64,000 nt of DNA, taken from the NCBI RefSeq assembly GCF_007556595.1, contig NZ_VJNB01000003.1:1-64000 (forward strand), read 5' to 3'. A program made the position numbers and the translations under genes. The stretch is from Tepidimonas alkaliphilus (lineage in GTDB: Bacteria; Pseudomonadota; Gammaproteobacteria; Burkholderiales; Burkholderiaceae_C). Under the pieces are notes generated by a model. It was not told the origin of the DNA. It searched no databases and was given only the letters and a program-made list of their open reading frames with translations. Below, in pieces: positions 33,916-43,154 of the stretch (position 1 is the stretch's first letter; each line of letters opens with the position of its first letter).

Positions 33916-35988
33916 TCAACGCGAGCGCCGCAGCTCGCCGGCGGCTCCCGAACGACGGCGGTGACGCCAGCCATGCCACGCCAGCCACAGCGCCGCCACG
34001 CCCAGTCCGAGCTCATCGGTGACCGGCAGCGCCGCCACCAGCAGCGCCGCGGCAGCGAACGCCCACAGCCGCTCCCACGCGCGCAGCGGCCCCCACAGGA
34101 AGCCGATCGCCGCCGCGCCCCACAGGCCGATGGCCACCAGCGCCTTGAACACGATCCACGCCACCGCCAGCGGCCCGGCGTCGCCCTGCAGCATCAGCGC
34201 CGGGCTATAAACCGCCATGTAGGGCACGACGAAGCCGGCGATGGCCACGCGCACGGCGTTGAGGCTGATCAGCAGTCCGCGCTCGCGTGCGATCGGCGCG
34301 GCGGCGAACGCCGCCAGCGCCACCGGCGGCGTTAGATCGGCCATGATGCCAAAGTAGAACACGAACATGTGACTGACGATCAGCGGCACGCCCAGCTCCA
34401 GCAGCACCGGCGCCGCCAGCGAACTCGTGATGATGTAGTTCGGGATCGTCGGGATGCCCATCCCGAGCACGAGGCACGTTACCATCGTCAGCACCAGCGC
34501 CAGCAGCAGGTTGTTGCGGCCGATGCCGATCACGTGACCCCCGATTTCGGCCGCCACGCCGGTCAGGTTGATGACGCCGATCAGCACGCCGACCAGCGCG
34601 CAGGCGGCGGCCACCGGCAGGGCATGCTGGGCGCCGTCCACCAGCGCGCGCAGCGCCTGAGCGCGCGCCTCGCGGCCGCAGCGCAGTACGTAGGTCAGCG
34701 CGACAAGCGCTGCGGTGACGACGAGAAAGGCGCCGGCGCCGAAGCGGAAGAAGCCACCGCAGGCCAGCGCCAGCAGCACCCAGAACAGCACGCGCAGCGC
34801 CGTGCCGCGGATGCCCTGCATCACCGCCGCGCCGAAGATCAGGATCACCGTCAGCGCCAGCCCCACGGTGCCGGAAAACATTGGCGTGTAGCCGGAAAAC
34901 AGCAGCGCCACCAGCCCGGCCAGCGGCAGCAGCAGGTACCAGCGCTGGCGCACCGCTGTCCACGGGTTGGGGCACTCATGGCGCGGCAGACCGTGCAGCC
35001 CGCAGCGCCCGGCCTCCAGGTGCACCATCCAGAACACCGTGACGAAGTACAGGATGGCCGGAATCAGGGCGGCCTTGACGATGGCCAAGTACGGCACGTT
35101 GATCGTCTCGGCCATGATGAAGGCCACCGCGCCCATCACCGGCGGCATGATCTGACCGCCCATGCTGGCGGTGGCCTCCACCCCACCAGCGAACGCCGGC
35201 CGGTAGCCGAAGCGCTTCATCAGCGGAATCGTGAACTGCCCCGTGGTGACGACGTTGGCCACGCCGGATCCGTTGATCGTGCCCATCAGGCCGGAGGAGA
35301 TCACCGCCACCTTCGCCGGCCCGCCACGGGTGTGGCCGACCGTGCCCATCGCGAAGTCGGTGAACAGGCGCACCATCCCGGCCTGTTCCAGAAAGGCGCC
35401 GAACAGGATGAACAGGAAGATGTAGGTCGAGGAGACATAGGTCGGCGTGCCGTAGATGCCTTCGGTGCCGAAGCCGAGCGTGGCGATGAGCACCTCCCAG
35501 TCGTAGCCGCGGTGCGCCAGCGCCCCCGGCAGGTGCTGGCCGAACGCGGCGTAGGCGAGGAACAGCCCGCAGATCAGCGGCAGGCCCCAGCCCATCACGC
35601 GCCGCGCCGCCTCGAAGACGAGCGCGATCGCGGCGATGCCGGCCACCCAGTCCCAGCCCTGCAGTTCACCCGCGCGCTGCGTCAGGTCGGCCTCGAACAC
35701 CCACTGATAAAGCCCGGTGGCGAATCCCACCAGCCCGAGCGCCCAGCCCAGCGCCGCGCCGGCCGCGCCGAGCACCCCGCCGCGCCCCTTGAACGGCGGG
35801 TAGATCAGAAAAATCAGCCACAGCACGAAGCCGACGTGCAGGGCCCGGATGACCTGGCTGGACAAGGTGTGGAACGCCGCCATCCAGAGCTGGAAGGCGG
35901 CGAACGCCAGCGCCACCCACACCACGGGGTCGCGCACGTCCACCCGCGGGGCGGGGGAGGCCGCGCCGGTCTGATCGACGGTGCCCAT
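33916..35988 (-). CDS. TRAP transporter fused permease (4TM-12TM, TAXI type)
   Basis: 690 residues with about 17 hydrophobic helices. It fuses the small (DctQ-like) and large (DctM-like) subunits of a tripartite ATP-independent periplasmic importer. DctM-type motifs include GTINGSGVANVVTTGQFTIPLM, EATASMGGQIMPPVMGAVAFIMAE and, in the second half, VLGMGIPTIPNYIITSSLAAP with MADLTPPVALAAFAAAPIA. Its partner binding protein is encoded 4 bases upstream. TAXI-TRAP systems typically import dicarboxylates or glutamate using an ion gradient; the ligand here is not determinable. Confidence 0.94.
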   Translation of the reverse strand: MGTVDQTGAASPAPRVDVRDPVVWVALAFAAFQLWMAAFHTLSSQVIRALHVGFVLWLIFLIYPPFKGRGGVLGAAGAALGWALGLVGFATGLYQWVFEADLTQRAGELQGWDWVAGIAAIALVFEAARRVMGWGLPLICGLFLAYAAFGQHLPGALAHRGYDWEVLIATLGFGTEGIYGTPTYVSSTYIFLFILFGAFLEQAGMVRLFTDFAMGTVGHTRGGPAKVAVISSGLMGTINGSGVANVVTTGQFTIPLMKRFGYRPAFAGGVEATASMGGQIMPPVMGAVAFIMAETINVPYLAIVKAALIPAILYFVTVFWMVHLEAGRCGLHGLPRHECPNPWTAVRQRWYLLLPLAGLVALLFSGYTPMFSGTVGLALTVILIFGAAVMQGIRGTALRVLFWVLLALACGGFFRFGAGAFLVVTAALVALTYVLRCGREARAQALRALVDGAQHALPVAAACALVGVLIGVINLTGVAAEIGGHVIGIGRNNLLLALVLTMVTCLVLGMGIPTIPNYIITSSLAAPVLLELGVPLIVSHMFVFYFGIMADLTPPVALAAFAAAPIARERGLLISLNAVRVAIAGFVVPYMAVYSPALMLQGDAGPLAVAWIVFKALVAIGLWGAAAIGFLWGPLRAWERLWAFAAAALLVAALPVTDELGLGVAALWLAWHGWRHRRRSGAAGELRRSR

Positions 35989-35992
35989 GCGC

Positions 35993-36952
35993 TTACTTCA
36001 GCAACCCGACCTCGCGGTAGTAACGCTCCGCGCCCGGGTGCAACGGGATTGGCATACCTTTGAGTGCCGTCTCGCGCTTGATGGCGCGCGCGGCGTTGTG
36101 CGCAGCGTGCAGAGCGTCCAAGTGCTCAAACATCGCTTTGGTCGTGCGATAGACCGTCTCCTCGGGCACACCGCTGTGCGTGACGAGGAAGTTGGGAATC
36201 GCTGCGGTCGGCACGTCCGCCGTCTGGCCGGTGTAGGTGTTGGCCGGGATCACGGCCGGCTGGTAGGCCGGGTCGCCGACTTTGGCGACGACCTCCGGCG
36301 GCACCGGGATGACGACGATCCGGATCGCCGTGGCCAGATCGCGGATCGAGGCCACCCCCAGGCCCGCCGACTGCAGCGTGGCGTCGAGCTGGCGGTTTTT
36401 CATCAGTTCCACCGATTCGCCAAACGGCAGGTATTCGACCTTGCCAAGGTCGGCGTAGGACAGGCCGGCGGCCTTCAGGATCTCGCGCGCGTTGAGCTCG
36501 GTGCCGGAGCGCGCCGCCCCGACCGAGACGCGCTTGCCTTTCAGGTCTGCGAGCGTGCGAATGCCGGAGTCGGCGTTGGCGACGATCTGGATGTAGTTGT
36601 TGTACAGCCCGGCGATGCCGCGCAGCTTGTCGAGCTTTTGTTTGAAGCCGGCTTCCTCGTTGCCCTTCCAGGCATCCGACAGCGTGTCGGCCAGCGTGAA
36701 GGCGACCTCGCCGCGGCCAGCCTGCAGCAGGTTGAGGTTTTCGGCGGAGGCTCGCGTGACCTGGGTGGTCACGCGAGCGTTGGGCAGCTCCTTGGCGTAG
36801 ATTTGCGACAGCGCGACGCCAACCGGGTAGTAAACCCCGCTTTGTCCTCCTGTGAGGATGTTGATGAAAGGTTGGGCGCAGGCAACCGCAGCGACGCCAA
36901 GCGCAGCGGCGCCAACAGCCAAGCGGCGGCTCCAACGTGGCCAAGCAAGCAT
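35993..36952 (-). CDS. TAXI-family TRAP transporter substrate-binding protein
   Basis: 319 residues. A signal peptide (LAWPRWSRRLAVGAAALGVAAVACA) precedes FINILTGGQSGVYYPVG, the TAXI N-terminal signature, and then VTRASAENLNLLQAGRGEVAFTLADT and LKGKRVSVGAARSGTELNARE, all family blocks. The protein captures a solute in the periplasm for the fused permease downstream. ATG 36952 follows AGAGGAG at normal spacing; an in-frame extension upstream has neither ribosome site nor signal. The codons for ARVTTQVTRA contain an 11-bp perfect hairpin (36751-36777). Confidence 0.93.
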   Translation of the reverse strand: MLAWPRWSRRLAVGAAALGVAAVACAQPFINILTGGQSGVYYPVGVALSQIYAKELPNARVTTQVTRASAENLNLLQAGRGEVAFTLADTLSDAWKGNEEAGFKQKLDKLRGIAGLYNNYIQIVANADSGIRTLADLKGKRVSVGAARSGTELNAREILKAAGLSYADLGKVEYLPFGESVELMKNRQLDATLQSAGLGVASIRDLATAIRIVVIPVPPEVVAKVGDPAYQPAVIPANTYTGQTADVPTAAIPNFLVTHSGVPEETVYRTTKAMFEHLDALHAAHNAARAIKRETALKGMPIPLHPGAERYYREVGLLK

Positions 36953-37041
36953 AGTAGGTCTCCTCTGATAAGGGTGGAAGCAACAGGAGGGATCGTAACA
37001 AGTTCGCAACCCAATTCCCAGCTTGTGCGCCTGCAAACCGG

Positions 37042-40000
37042 CTACCGATGCGCCCGCATGCGCTCGACGGCCTCCCCAAGCTCCAGCACCGCCAGCGCGT
37101 AGTAGCTGGAGCGGTTGTAGCGCGTCAGCGCCCAGAAGTTCTGTGTGCCAAGCACGTAGGTCGGCGCCGCGCCGCCGCGCGCCGGGTCGCCGTTGTGCAG
37201 CAGCACCAGCGCCATCGGCCCGTCGTGCCGCTGGGCCTCCGGCGGCAGCTCGGCGCCGAGCTCGCGCAGCTGCGCCGCGCTGAAGGTCGGGCGGATGTCC
37301 GGCGCCAGCAGCGTGCCAAGCGCCTGCGGGTGCGTCGGGGGCGTGACGCTAAAGCGCGCCGGCACGCCGCGCTGCCAGCCGTGCGCGGCCAGGAAACTGG
37401 CCACCGAGCCAATCGCATCGACCGGGCTGCCGATCAGGTCGATGCGGCCGTCGCCGTCGAAATCCACTGCGTGCGCAAGCCAGCTGCTCGGCATGAACTG
37501 CGGCCAGCCCAGCGCGCCGGCGAAGCTGCCGCGCCAGGCGTCCGGGGGCACGCCGCTGGAGCGCGCCAGGCGCAGAAAGGCGCGCAGTTCGTCGCGGAAA
37601 AAGGCCTGCCGCGCCTCGGCGCGCGGGTGCTCGCGCGGAAAGTCCAGCGCCAGCGTGGCCAGCACGTCCAGCGTGCGGTGCTGGCCCAGGTGCTGGCCGT
37701 AGAGCGTTTCCACGCCGAGGATGCCGACGATCACCGCCGCCGGCACGCCATAGCGCGCTTCGGCGCGCGCCAGCGCCTCGGCGTGCGCGTCCCAGAAGCG
37801 CACGCCGGCGGCGATGCGTCGCGGTTCGACGAAGCGGGCGCGGTAGGCCGCCCAGTTGGGGTAGGCGGTCGGCGGCGGCGGGACGTTGAGTGCGCGCGCG
37901 CGCAGATCCGGCTGCGCCTGCGCGAGCCAATGACGCGCCCAGCCGTCGTCCCATCCTTCCGCGGCGTCGATCGCCTCGGCCAGCGCGCGCGCCGCCGCAT
38001 GGTCGGCGTAAGTGGTGCGGGCCGGGTGCGGCTGCGCCTCGGCCGCCGGCGGGGTGAGCGCACCGGCCAGCGCCAGCAGCAGGCCTACAGCGGCGGCCTG
38101 GGCCTTGCGAGCGGGCAGCGGCAGCCGGGCGAGCCGCCTTGCCAAGGCGCGCTGCGCGCGGTCGGATCGGGCAGCTTCGTTCATGGCCGGATCGTAGCGC
38201 AGCGCCTCCAGCTCCAGCAGCCAGGCGCGCCAGGCCGCGCGCGCGGCCGGTTCCAGTCCGTGGGCCTGCTCCAGCGCCGCCGCCAGCGCGCGCGGCGTCA
38301 GCGGCCGCGGCGGCGCCACCCCCGCGCGCGCCGCCCGGCGGGCCGCACGCTGCAGCAGCCGCGCCCAGGCGTCGGCTCGGCGCCGCGCGGGCAGCAGCAG
38401 CCACGCCCCGGCCAGCAGCGCTGCCGCGCCCAGCGCCGCGGCCAGCGCCTGCGCAGCGTCGCGCCAGTCCTGGGCCGCCCAGCCGAGCCGGCGCAGCAGT
38501 TCAAGCTGGCGCGTGGGGCCGTAGTCCAGCACCCACTCGTTCCAACGCTGGTTGGCGGCGTCCCACCAGGCGCGCGCCAGCTGCAACAGGCGCGGATCCA
38601 CTTGAACGACCGCTCGCGCCAGCGGCCCGGCGGGCGCTTGCAACCGCGCGCCGCGCTCGGTGCGGTCGGGCGCCACCCAGGCGGTGGGGTCAATGCGCAC
38701 CCAGCCCTCGCCGGGCAGCCAGACCTCGGCCCAGGCGTGCGCGTCGCTGTGGCGCACCGTCCAGAGGCCGTCCACCGGGTTGCGCTCGCCGCCCTGGTAG
38801 CCGGTGACGATGCGCGCCGGCACGTCCAGCGCGCGCAGCGCGATCACGAACGCCGAGGCGATGTGCTCGCAGAAGCCCGCCTTGCGCTCGAACCAGAATT
38901 CGTCGGCGCTGTGCGGCCCGTACACCCCGGGCTCCAGCGTGTAGACGTAGCCGCCGTCGCGCAGGCGGCGCAGCAGCGCCTCCAGCAGCACGCGCGGCGC
39001 CGGCTCGCCGAGCTCGCGGCGCAGCGCCTGCGCCCAGGCCAGCGTGCGCGGGTTGAAGCCCGGCGGCAGCTCCCGGTCCACCTGCAGCGCCAGCCGGTCG
39101 GCCTCCACGCCCCAGTCCACCGTCGGATGGGCCTGCGCGTCGTAGCGCAGCACGTCGGTGACGGGGTAGGGCAGCCACCAGGCCCCATCGGGGGAGGTCA
39201 GCGGCGCCGCACCCGCGGCCGACGGCTGCGGTGCCTGCAGCGTGTGGTCCAGCACCGGCAGCCACGGCCGCTGCGTCGGCTCCAGCGTGACGCGGTACGG
39301 CAGCGGCGCGCCGCGCGGCGTGCGGCGCACCCCGGCGTCGGCGCGGATCAGCGCACCCGGCGCCAGCGCCACCGCCTGGGGACCGTGCAGCGGCAGCCAG
39401 CGCTCGCCATCGAAGACGCGCAGCACCGGCCCGCGAAAGTACAGCTGCGCCGCTGGCGGCGTCCCTTGCGGAAACGCCACCCGCATGGCGACGCGCTCGT
39501 CCAGCGCCAGCCGCGCCACGTCGCCGACGCGCATCTGTCCCGACAGGCCGCTGCGGCCGAACGGCTCGCCCTGCGGCAGCCCCCACAGCGGCGGCAGACG
39601 CGGAAAGAGCGCGAACAGCAGCACCAGCAGCGGCGTACCGGTCAGCATCAGCCAGCCGGCCTGGCGCGCCGCGGCCGCCAGCGGCGGGTGACCGAGCGGG
39701 CGGTGGGCCAGCACGAGGCTCGTCAGCAGCCCGGCCACCGCCAGCAGCACCCCGAGCGCCATCGGCAATGACTGCGAGCGCAGCAGCGGCGCCAGCAGCG
39801 TGAAGAAGGCAAGGAAAAACACCACCCAGGCGTCGCGCCGCGCGCGCAGCTCCAGCGTCTTGAGCGACAGCAGCACGACGATCAGCGTCACGCCGGCTTC
39901 CGGGCCGAGCAGCGTGCGGTGGGTGGCGACGGTTGCCCCGACAGCCAGCGCGGTCAGACCGACGCGCCACGGCCAGCCGGGCAGCGGCCGGCCGTGCCAC

Positions 40001-40179
40001 GCCAGCCAGCCGCGCCACAGCAGCACCCCGCCGGCCAAAACGCTGGTCCAGCCCGGCACGTGGCCGAGCAGCAGCGCCTGGATCCAGGCCAGCACCGCCA
40101 GCAGCCACAATGTGTCGCGCACCTCGCGCGGGCGGGCCTGCAGCGCCGTGGCCCAGCGGGACGCCAGCCTCAGTGGCAT
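37042..40179 (-). CDS. Fused TgpA transglutaminase and MltB lytic transglycosylase reading frame
   Basis: One uninterrupted 1045-codon frame. Residues 1 to about 620 are TgpA-like: six N-terminal TM helices, then a periplasmic transglutaminase core with Cys437 (AGFCEH), His481 (DAHAWAEVW) and Asp497 (RIDPTAW), and a seventh TM helix near 590. Residues from about 666 are a complete MltB: a basic stretch and hydrophobic signal-like helix ending PPAAEAQ, catalytic Glu824 in GVETLYGQHLG, GALGWPQFMPSSW, DFDGDGRIDLIGSP and a C-terminal NRSSYYALAVLEL. MltB cleaves glycan strands to anhydromuropeptides. In a fusion, the second hydrophobic helix would return MltB to the periplasm. An internal ATG at 38184 could start MltB alone but has no nearby ribosome site. 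The gene overlaps DUF58 by 10 bases. Confidence 0.85.
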   Translation of the reverse strand: MPLRLASRWATALQARPREVRDTLWLLAVLAWIQALLLGHVPGWTSVLAGGVLLWRGWLAWHGRPLPGWPWRVGLTALAVGATVATHRTLLGPEAGVTLIVVLLSLKTLELRARRDAWVVFFLAFFTLLAPLLRSQSLPMALGVLLAVAGLLTSLVLAHRPLGHPPLAAAARQAGWLMLTGTPLLVLLFALFPRLPPLWGLPQGEPFGRSGLSGQMRVGDVARLALDERVAMRVAFPQGTPPAAQLYFRGPVLRVFDGERWLPLHGPQAVALAPGALIRADAGVRRTPRGAPLPYRVTLEPTQRPWLPVLDHTLQAPQPSAAGAAPLTSPDGAWWLPYPVTDVLRYDAQAHPTVDWGVEADRLALQVDRELPPGFNPRTLAWAQALRRELGEPAPRVLLEALLRRLRDGGYVYTLEPGVYGPHSADEFWFERKAGFCEHIASAFVIALRALDVPARIVTGYQGGERNPVDGLWTVRHSDAHAWAEVWLPGEGWVRIDPTAWVAPDRTERGARLQAPAGPLARAVVQVDPRLLQLARAWWDAANQRWNEWVLDYGPTRQLELLRRLGWAAQDWRDAAQALAAALGAAALLAGAWLLLPARRRADAWARLLQRAARRAARAGVAPPRPLTPRALAAALEQAHGLEPAARAAWRAWLLELEALRYDPAMNEAARSDRAQRALARRLARLPLPARKAQAAAVGLLLALAGALTPPAAEAQPHPARTTYADHAAARALAEAIDAAEGWDDGWARHWLAQAQPDLRARALNVPPPPTAYPNWAAYRARFVEPRRIAAGVRFWDAHAEALARAEARYGVPAAVIVGILGVETLYGQHLGQHRTLDVLATLALDFPREHPRAEARQAFFRDELRAFLRLARSSGVPPDAWRGSFAGALGWPQFMPSSWLAHAVDFDGDGRIDLIGSPVDAIGSVASFLAAHGWQRGVPARFSVTPPTHPQALGTLLAPDIRPTFSAAQLRELGAELPPEAQRHDGPMALVLLHNGDPARGGAAPTYVLGTQNFWALTRYNRSSYYALAVLELGEAVERMRAHR

Positions 40180-41174
40180 GCCAGCGCCTCCAGACAGCGG
40201 CGACGCTGCGCCGGCCCGTGGTCGGGCGCAATTTCCACGCCGCCGACGCGCAGACCGTAGCGCAGCCCGCGCGCATCGGCCGCCAGCACCCAGGCGCACA
40301 GCCGCGCGCGCACAGCCTCCGGATCGGTCAGGCCGCTGTCGCGCTCGTCCAGCCACAGGTCTGGCTGCGCGGCCTGCGCGGCGGCGCTGCGCACCCACCA
40401 CTGCGCCGGGTCGTCCTGCGGCAGCCGCGCGGCCTTTTTCCACAGCACGCGCCGCGGCGCGTCGCCGGCGCGCCACGGGCGCACGTCGTCCGGCACGCCG
40501 GATTCGGGCGCCGGCGCGTGGCCACCGTCGGGCGCCGCGTCGTCGCGCCGCCGCGCTGGGGGTGGCGGGGCGTCGGGCTCCGGCGCGGGGTAGACCAGCA
40601 GCTGTGCCTGCGGGCGCCAGACGCTCCAGACCCGGCAGACGCCAAGCGGGTAGCGCGTGCCGACCGCAAGCAGCGGCGCCGGCAGGCGCCCGCGTCGCGG
40701 CGGCGTCCAGGTCACCGTCGCCAGGGCGGGCTGGCGCGCTGGCACGTCCAGCAGCGTGGCGGCATCGGCCCCGGCGCCGGCCACGCGCAGCTCCAGCGCC
40801 AGCCGGTCGCGGGCAGCGGGGTCGAGGCTCAGCGTCAGCGCCGCGGGCTGTCCGGCCCACAGCTCCGGCTGGCCGTGCAGCGCCAGTGTCAGCCCGCGCA
40901 GGTTGGCGTGCGCCGCCCAGACCGCGGCGGCGGCGCTGCCGGCGACGAGGAAGGTCAGCGCGTAGCCGAGGTTGAGCTGGAAGTTGATGCTGCCGATCAG
41001 CAGCAGCGCCAGCGTGCCGATCAGCATCCAGCCGGGCCGCGTCGGCAGCACGTAGAGGTTGCGGAGGTTGAGCCGCCAGGTCGGCTGCGGCGGCAGGCGC
41101 GCCCACCACCAGCGCTGCAGACGGTCGCGCCAGCCGGTGCGCTTGGCTGGGGCGGGCGGGGCGATGGCGGTCAT
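40170..41174 (-). CDS. DUF58 domain membrane protein
   Basis: 334 residues. Two TM helices near residues 48-85 (GWMLIGTLALLLIGSINFQL and the following hydrophobic run) precede a long soluble region. The DUF58 motif is RPWRAGDAPRRVLWKKAAR, around residue 245, and there is a VWF-A-like strand WWVRSA...LWLDE. Genes of this family are linked to MoxR ATPases and transglutaminases, as here (moxR upstream by 26 bases, tgpA overlapping downstream). The complex is thought to act in envelope protein maturation or stress, with no defined reaction. Confidence 0.9.
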   Translation of the reverse strand: MTAIAPPAPAKRTGWRDRLQRWWWARLPPQPTWRLNLRNLYVLPTRPGWMLIGTLALLLIGSINFQLNLGYALTFLVAGSAAAAVWAAHANLRGLTLALHGQPELWAGQPAALTLSLDPAARDRLALELRVAGAGADAATLLDVPARQPALATVTWTPPRRGRLPAPLLAVGTRYPLGVCRVWSVWRPQAQLLVYPAPEPDAPPPPARRRDDAAPDGGHAPAPESGVPDDVRPWRAGDAPRRVLWKKAARLPQDDPAQWWVRSAAAQAAQPDLWLDERDSGLTDPEAVRARLCAWVLAADARGLRYGLRVGGVEIAPDHGPAQRRRCLEALACH

Positions 41175-41200
41175 GGGCGCGGCGGGGCTGCGGGGCGGGG

Positions 41201-42118
41201 TCAGCCGAGCTCGGCCAGCAGCGCGCGCAGCTGGCCGGCGGCGTCGCGGCCGCTGCCGGGCGCCGGCACCAGGCGGTGCGCCGCCACCGGCACCAGCACC
41301 GCGTGCAGGTCGTCCGGGGCGACGTAGTCGCGCCCCTCGACGAAGGCGCGCGCGCGCGCCGCGCGCAGCAGCGCCAGCCCCGCGCGCGGGCTCAGGCCGT
41401 GCACGAACCAGCGCCCGTCGCGCGTGGCCTGCAGCAGCGCCTGCAGCGCATCCAGCAGCGCGTCGGCCACGCGCACCTCGGCGGCGGCCTGCTGCAGGGC
41501 GCGCAGCGCCGCCGGGTCGGCCAGCGCCGGCAGCCGCTCCAGCAGGGCGCGCCGGTCCTCGCCGCGCAGCAGCGCCCGCTCCGCGGCGGAGTCGGGAAAA
41601 CCCAGCGACAGCCGCATCAGGAAGCGGTCCAGCTGCGATTCCGGCAGCGCCTGCGTGCCGCTCTGCTCGAAGGGGTTCTGGGTGGCGATGACGAAGAACG
41701 GCTGCGGCAGGCGGTGCGTCTCGCCATCGACGCTGACCTGGCGCTCCTCCATCGCCTCCAGCAAGGCACTCTGGGTTTTCGGGCTGGCACGGTTGATCTC
41801 GTCGGCCAGCAGCACCTGCGCGAACAGCGGCCCGGGGTGGAACACGAAGCGCCCCTCGGTGCGATCCCAGATCGAGGCGCCGATCAGGTCGCTGGGCATC
41901 AGGTCGGCAGTGAACTGCACGCGCGCAAAGCGCAGCCCCAGCGTGCGTGCGAGGGCCTGGGCTAGCGTCGTCTTGCCGACCCCGGGCACATCCTCCAGCA
42001 GCAGGTGCCCGCCGGCCAGCAGGCAGGTCAGCGCGTCGCGCACCACCGCGTCCTTGCCGACGATGACCGTGGTAAGCTGCTGCAAGAGCGAAGCGATAAG
42101 GGCGGAGCGAGCAAGCAT
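41201..42118 (-). CDS. MoxR-family AAA+ ATPase
   Basis: 305 residues, the MoxR size. Walker A is [13 protein letters not shown], Walker [24 protein letters not shown], sensor 1 [27 protein letters not shown], and sensor 2 [16 protein letters not shown]. MoxR ATPases remodel partner proteins with VWA or DUF58 domains; the partner is probably the DUF58 protein encoded 26 bases downstream. Start 42118 ([15 protein letters not shown]) matches the usual N-terminus; the divergent deacetylase gene begins 54 bases away. Confidence 0.94.
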   Translation of the reverse strand: MLARSALIASLLQQLTTVIVGKDAVVRDALTCLLAGGHLLLEDVPGVGKTTLAQALARTLGLRFARVQFTADLMPSDLIGASIWDRTEGRFVFHPGPLFAQVLLADEINRASPKTQSALLEAMEERQVSVDGETHRLPQPFFVIATQNPFEQSGTQALPESQLDRFLMRLSLGFPDSAAERALLRGEDRRALLERLPALADPAALRALQQAAAEVRVADALLDALQALLQATRDGRWFVHGLSPRAGLALLRAARARAFVEGRDYVAPDDLHAVLVPVAAHRLVPAPGSGRDAAGQLRALLAELG

Positions 42119-42172
42119 AACCGCGACGATACCGCAGCCGCGCCGCCTTCGCGCCCTGCCTTGGTGCACGCC

Positions 42173-43123
42173 ATGAGATCGACCGGCTATTACACCCACC
42201 CCGCCTGCGCGCGCCACGACATGGGGCCGGGGCATCCGGAGTGCCCGCAGCGCCTGGGCGCCATCGACGACCGGCTGCTGATCACTGGGGTGCTGGACGC
42301 GCTGGAGCAGCGCACCGCGACGCTGGCGTCGGTGGCCGAGCTGGAGCTGGCGCACGACCGGCTGCACGTGGCGGCGCTGCGCGGGCTGGCCGACGAGCTG
42401 CGCGACAACGTGGCCGCCGGCGGCCCGGCCTATCTTCCGCTGGATCCAGATACGGCGCTGGGCGTGCACACTTGGGATGCCGCGCTGGCCGCCGCTGGCG
42501 CCGCCATCCATGCCACCGAGGCCGTGGTGGGCGGCGAGCTGGCCAATGCCTTCTGCGCCGTGCGCCCGCCGGGGCACCACGCCTGCCGCAACCGGGCGAT
42601 GGGGTTTTGTTTTTTCAACAACGTGGCGGTGGCGGCCAAATACGCGCTGGCGCGCTTGGGGCTGCAGCGCGTGGCGATCGTTGACTTTGACGTGCACCAC
42701 GGCAACGGCACCGAGGATATCGTCGCCGGCGACGAGCGCATCCTGATGTGCAGCTTCTACCAGCACCCCTACTACCCGGAGTGGGACCACCGCGACGACG
42801 CCAACCTGGTCAACGTGCCGGTGCCGGCCTACACCAAAGGCATGGACGTGCGCGAGCTGATCGAGATGATGTGGCTGCCGCGGCTGGAGGCGCATCGTCC
42901 GCAGCTGATCCTGATCAGCGCCGGCTTCGACGCCCACCGCGAGGACGACCTGGGCCAGCTGGCGCTGGTGGAGCAGGACTACGTCTGGATCACCCAGCGG
43001 CTGATGGACGTGGCGCGCCGCCACGCCCAGGGCCGCATCGTCAGCGTGCTGGAGGGCGGCTACAACCTGAGCGCGCTGGCGCGCAGCGTGGAGGCGCATG
43101 TGCGGGTGTTGGCGGGTTTATGA
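42173..43123 (+). CDS. Histone-deacetylase-family (class II) amidohydrolase
   Basis: 316 residues. Zinc and catalytic motifs are complete: RPPGHHA (tandem His), [13 protein letters not shown] (Asp-x-His zinc ligands), [13 protein letters not shown] (second Asp) and [21 protein letters not shown] near the N-terminus is the family entry motif. Bacterial class II members act on acetylated small amines or proteins, related to acetylpolyamine amidohydrolases and HDAH. Two genes follow on the same strand at short spacing (enoyl-CoA hydratase, MscS channel). The physiological substrate is unknown. Confidence 0.92.
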   Translation: MRSTGYYTHPACARHDMGPGHPECPQRLGAIDDRLLITGVLDALEQRTATLASVAELELAHDRLHVAALRGLADELRDNVAAGGPAYLPLDPDTALGVHTWDAALAAAGAAIHATEAVVGGELANAFCAVRPPGHHACRNRAMGFCFFNNVAVAAKYALARLGLQRVAIVDFDVHHGNGTEDIVAGDERILMCSFYQHPYYPEWDHRDDANLVNVPVPAYTKGMDVRELIEMMWLPRLEAHRPQLILISAGFDAHREDDLGQLALVEQDYVWITQRLMDVARRHAQGRIVSVLEGGYNLSALARSVEAHVRVLAGL

Positions 43124-43154
43124 GGCCGTGCGCCCAGGCCGGCAGGAGCGAGCG

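Noticed and set aside
34369-36063. 564-codon plus-strand frame opposite the TRAP permease
   Set aside because: His/Gln/Arg-rich composition with no family features; antisense shadow.
40180-41109. Upstream 310-codon extension of the TgpA-MltB frame
   Set aside because: It runs through the DUF58 gene in another frame, is Ala/Arg-rich without motifs, and ATG 40179 gives the normal TgpA N-terminus.
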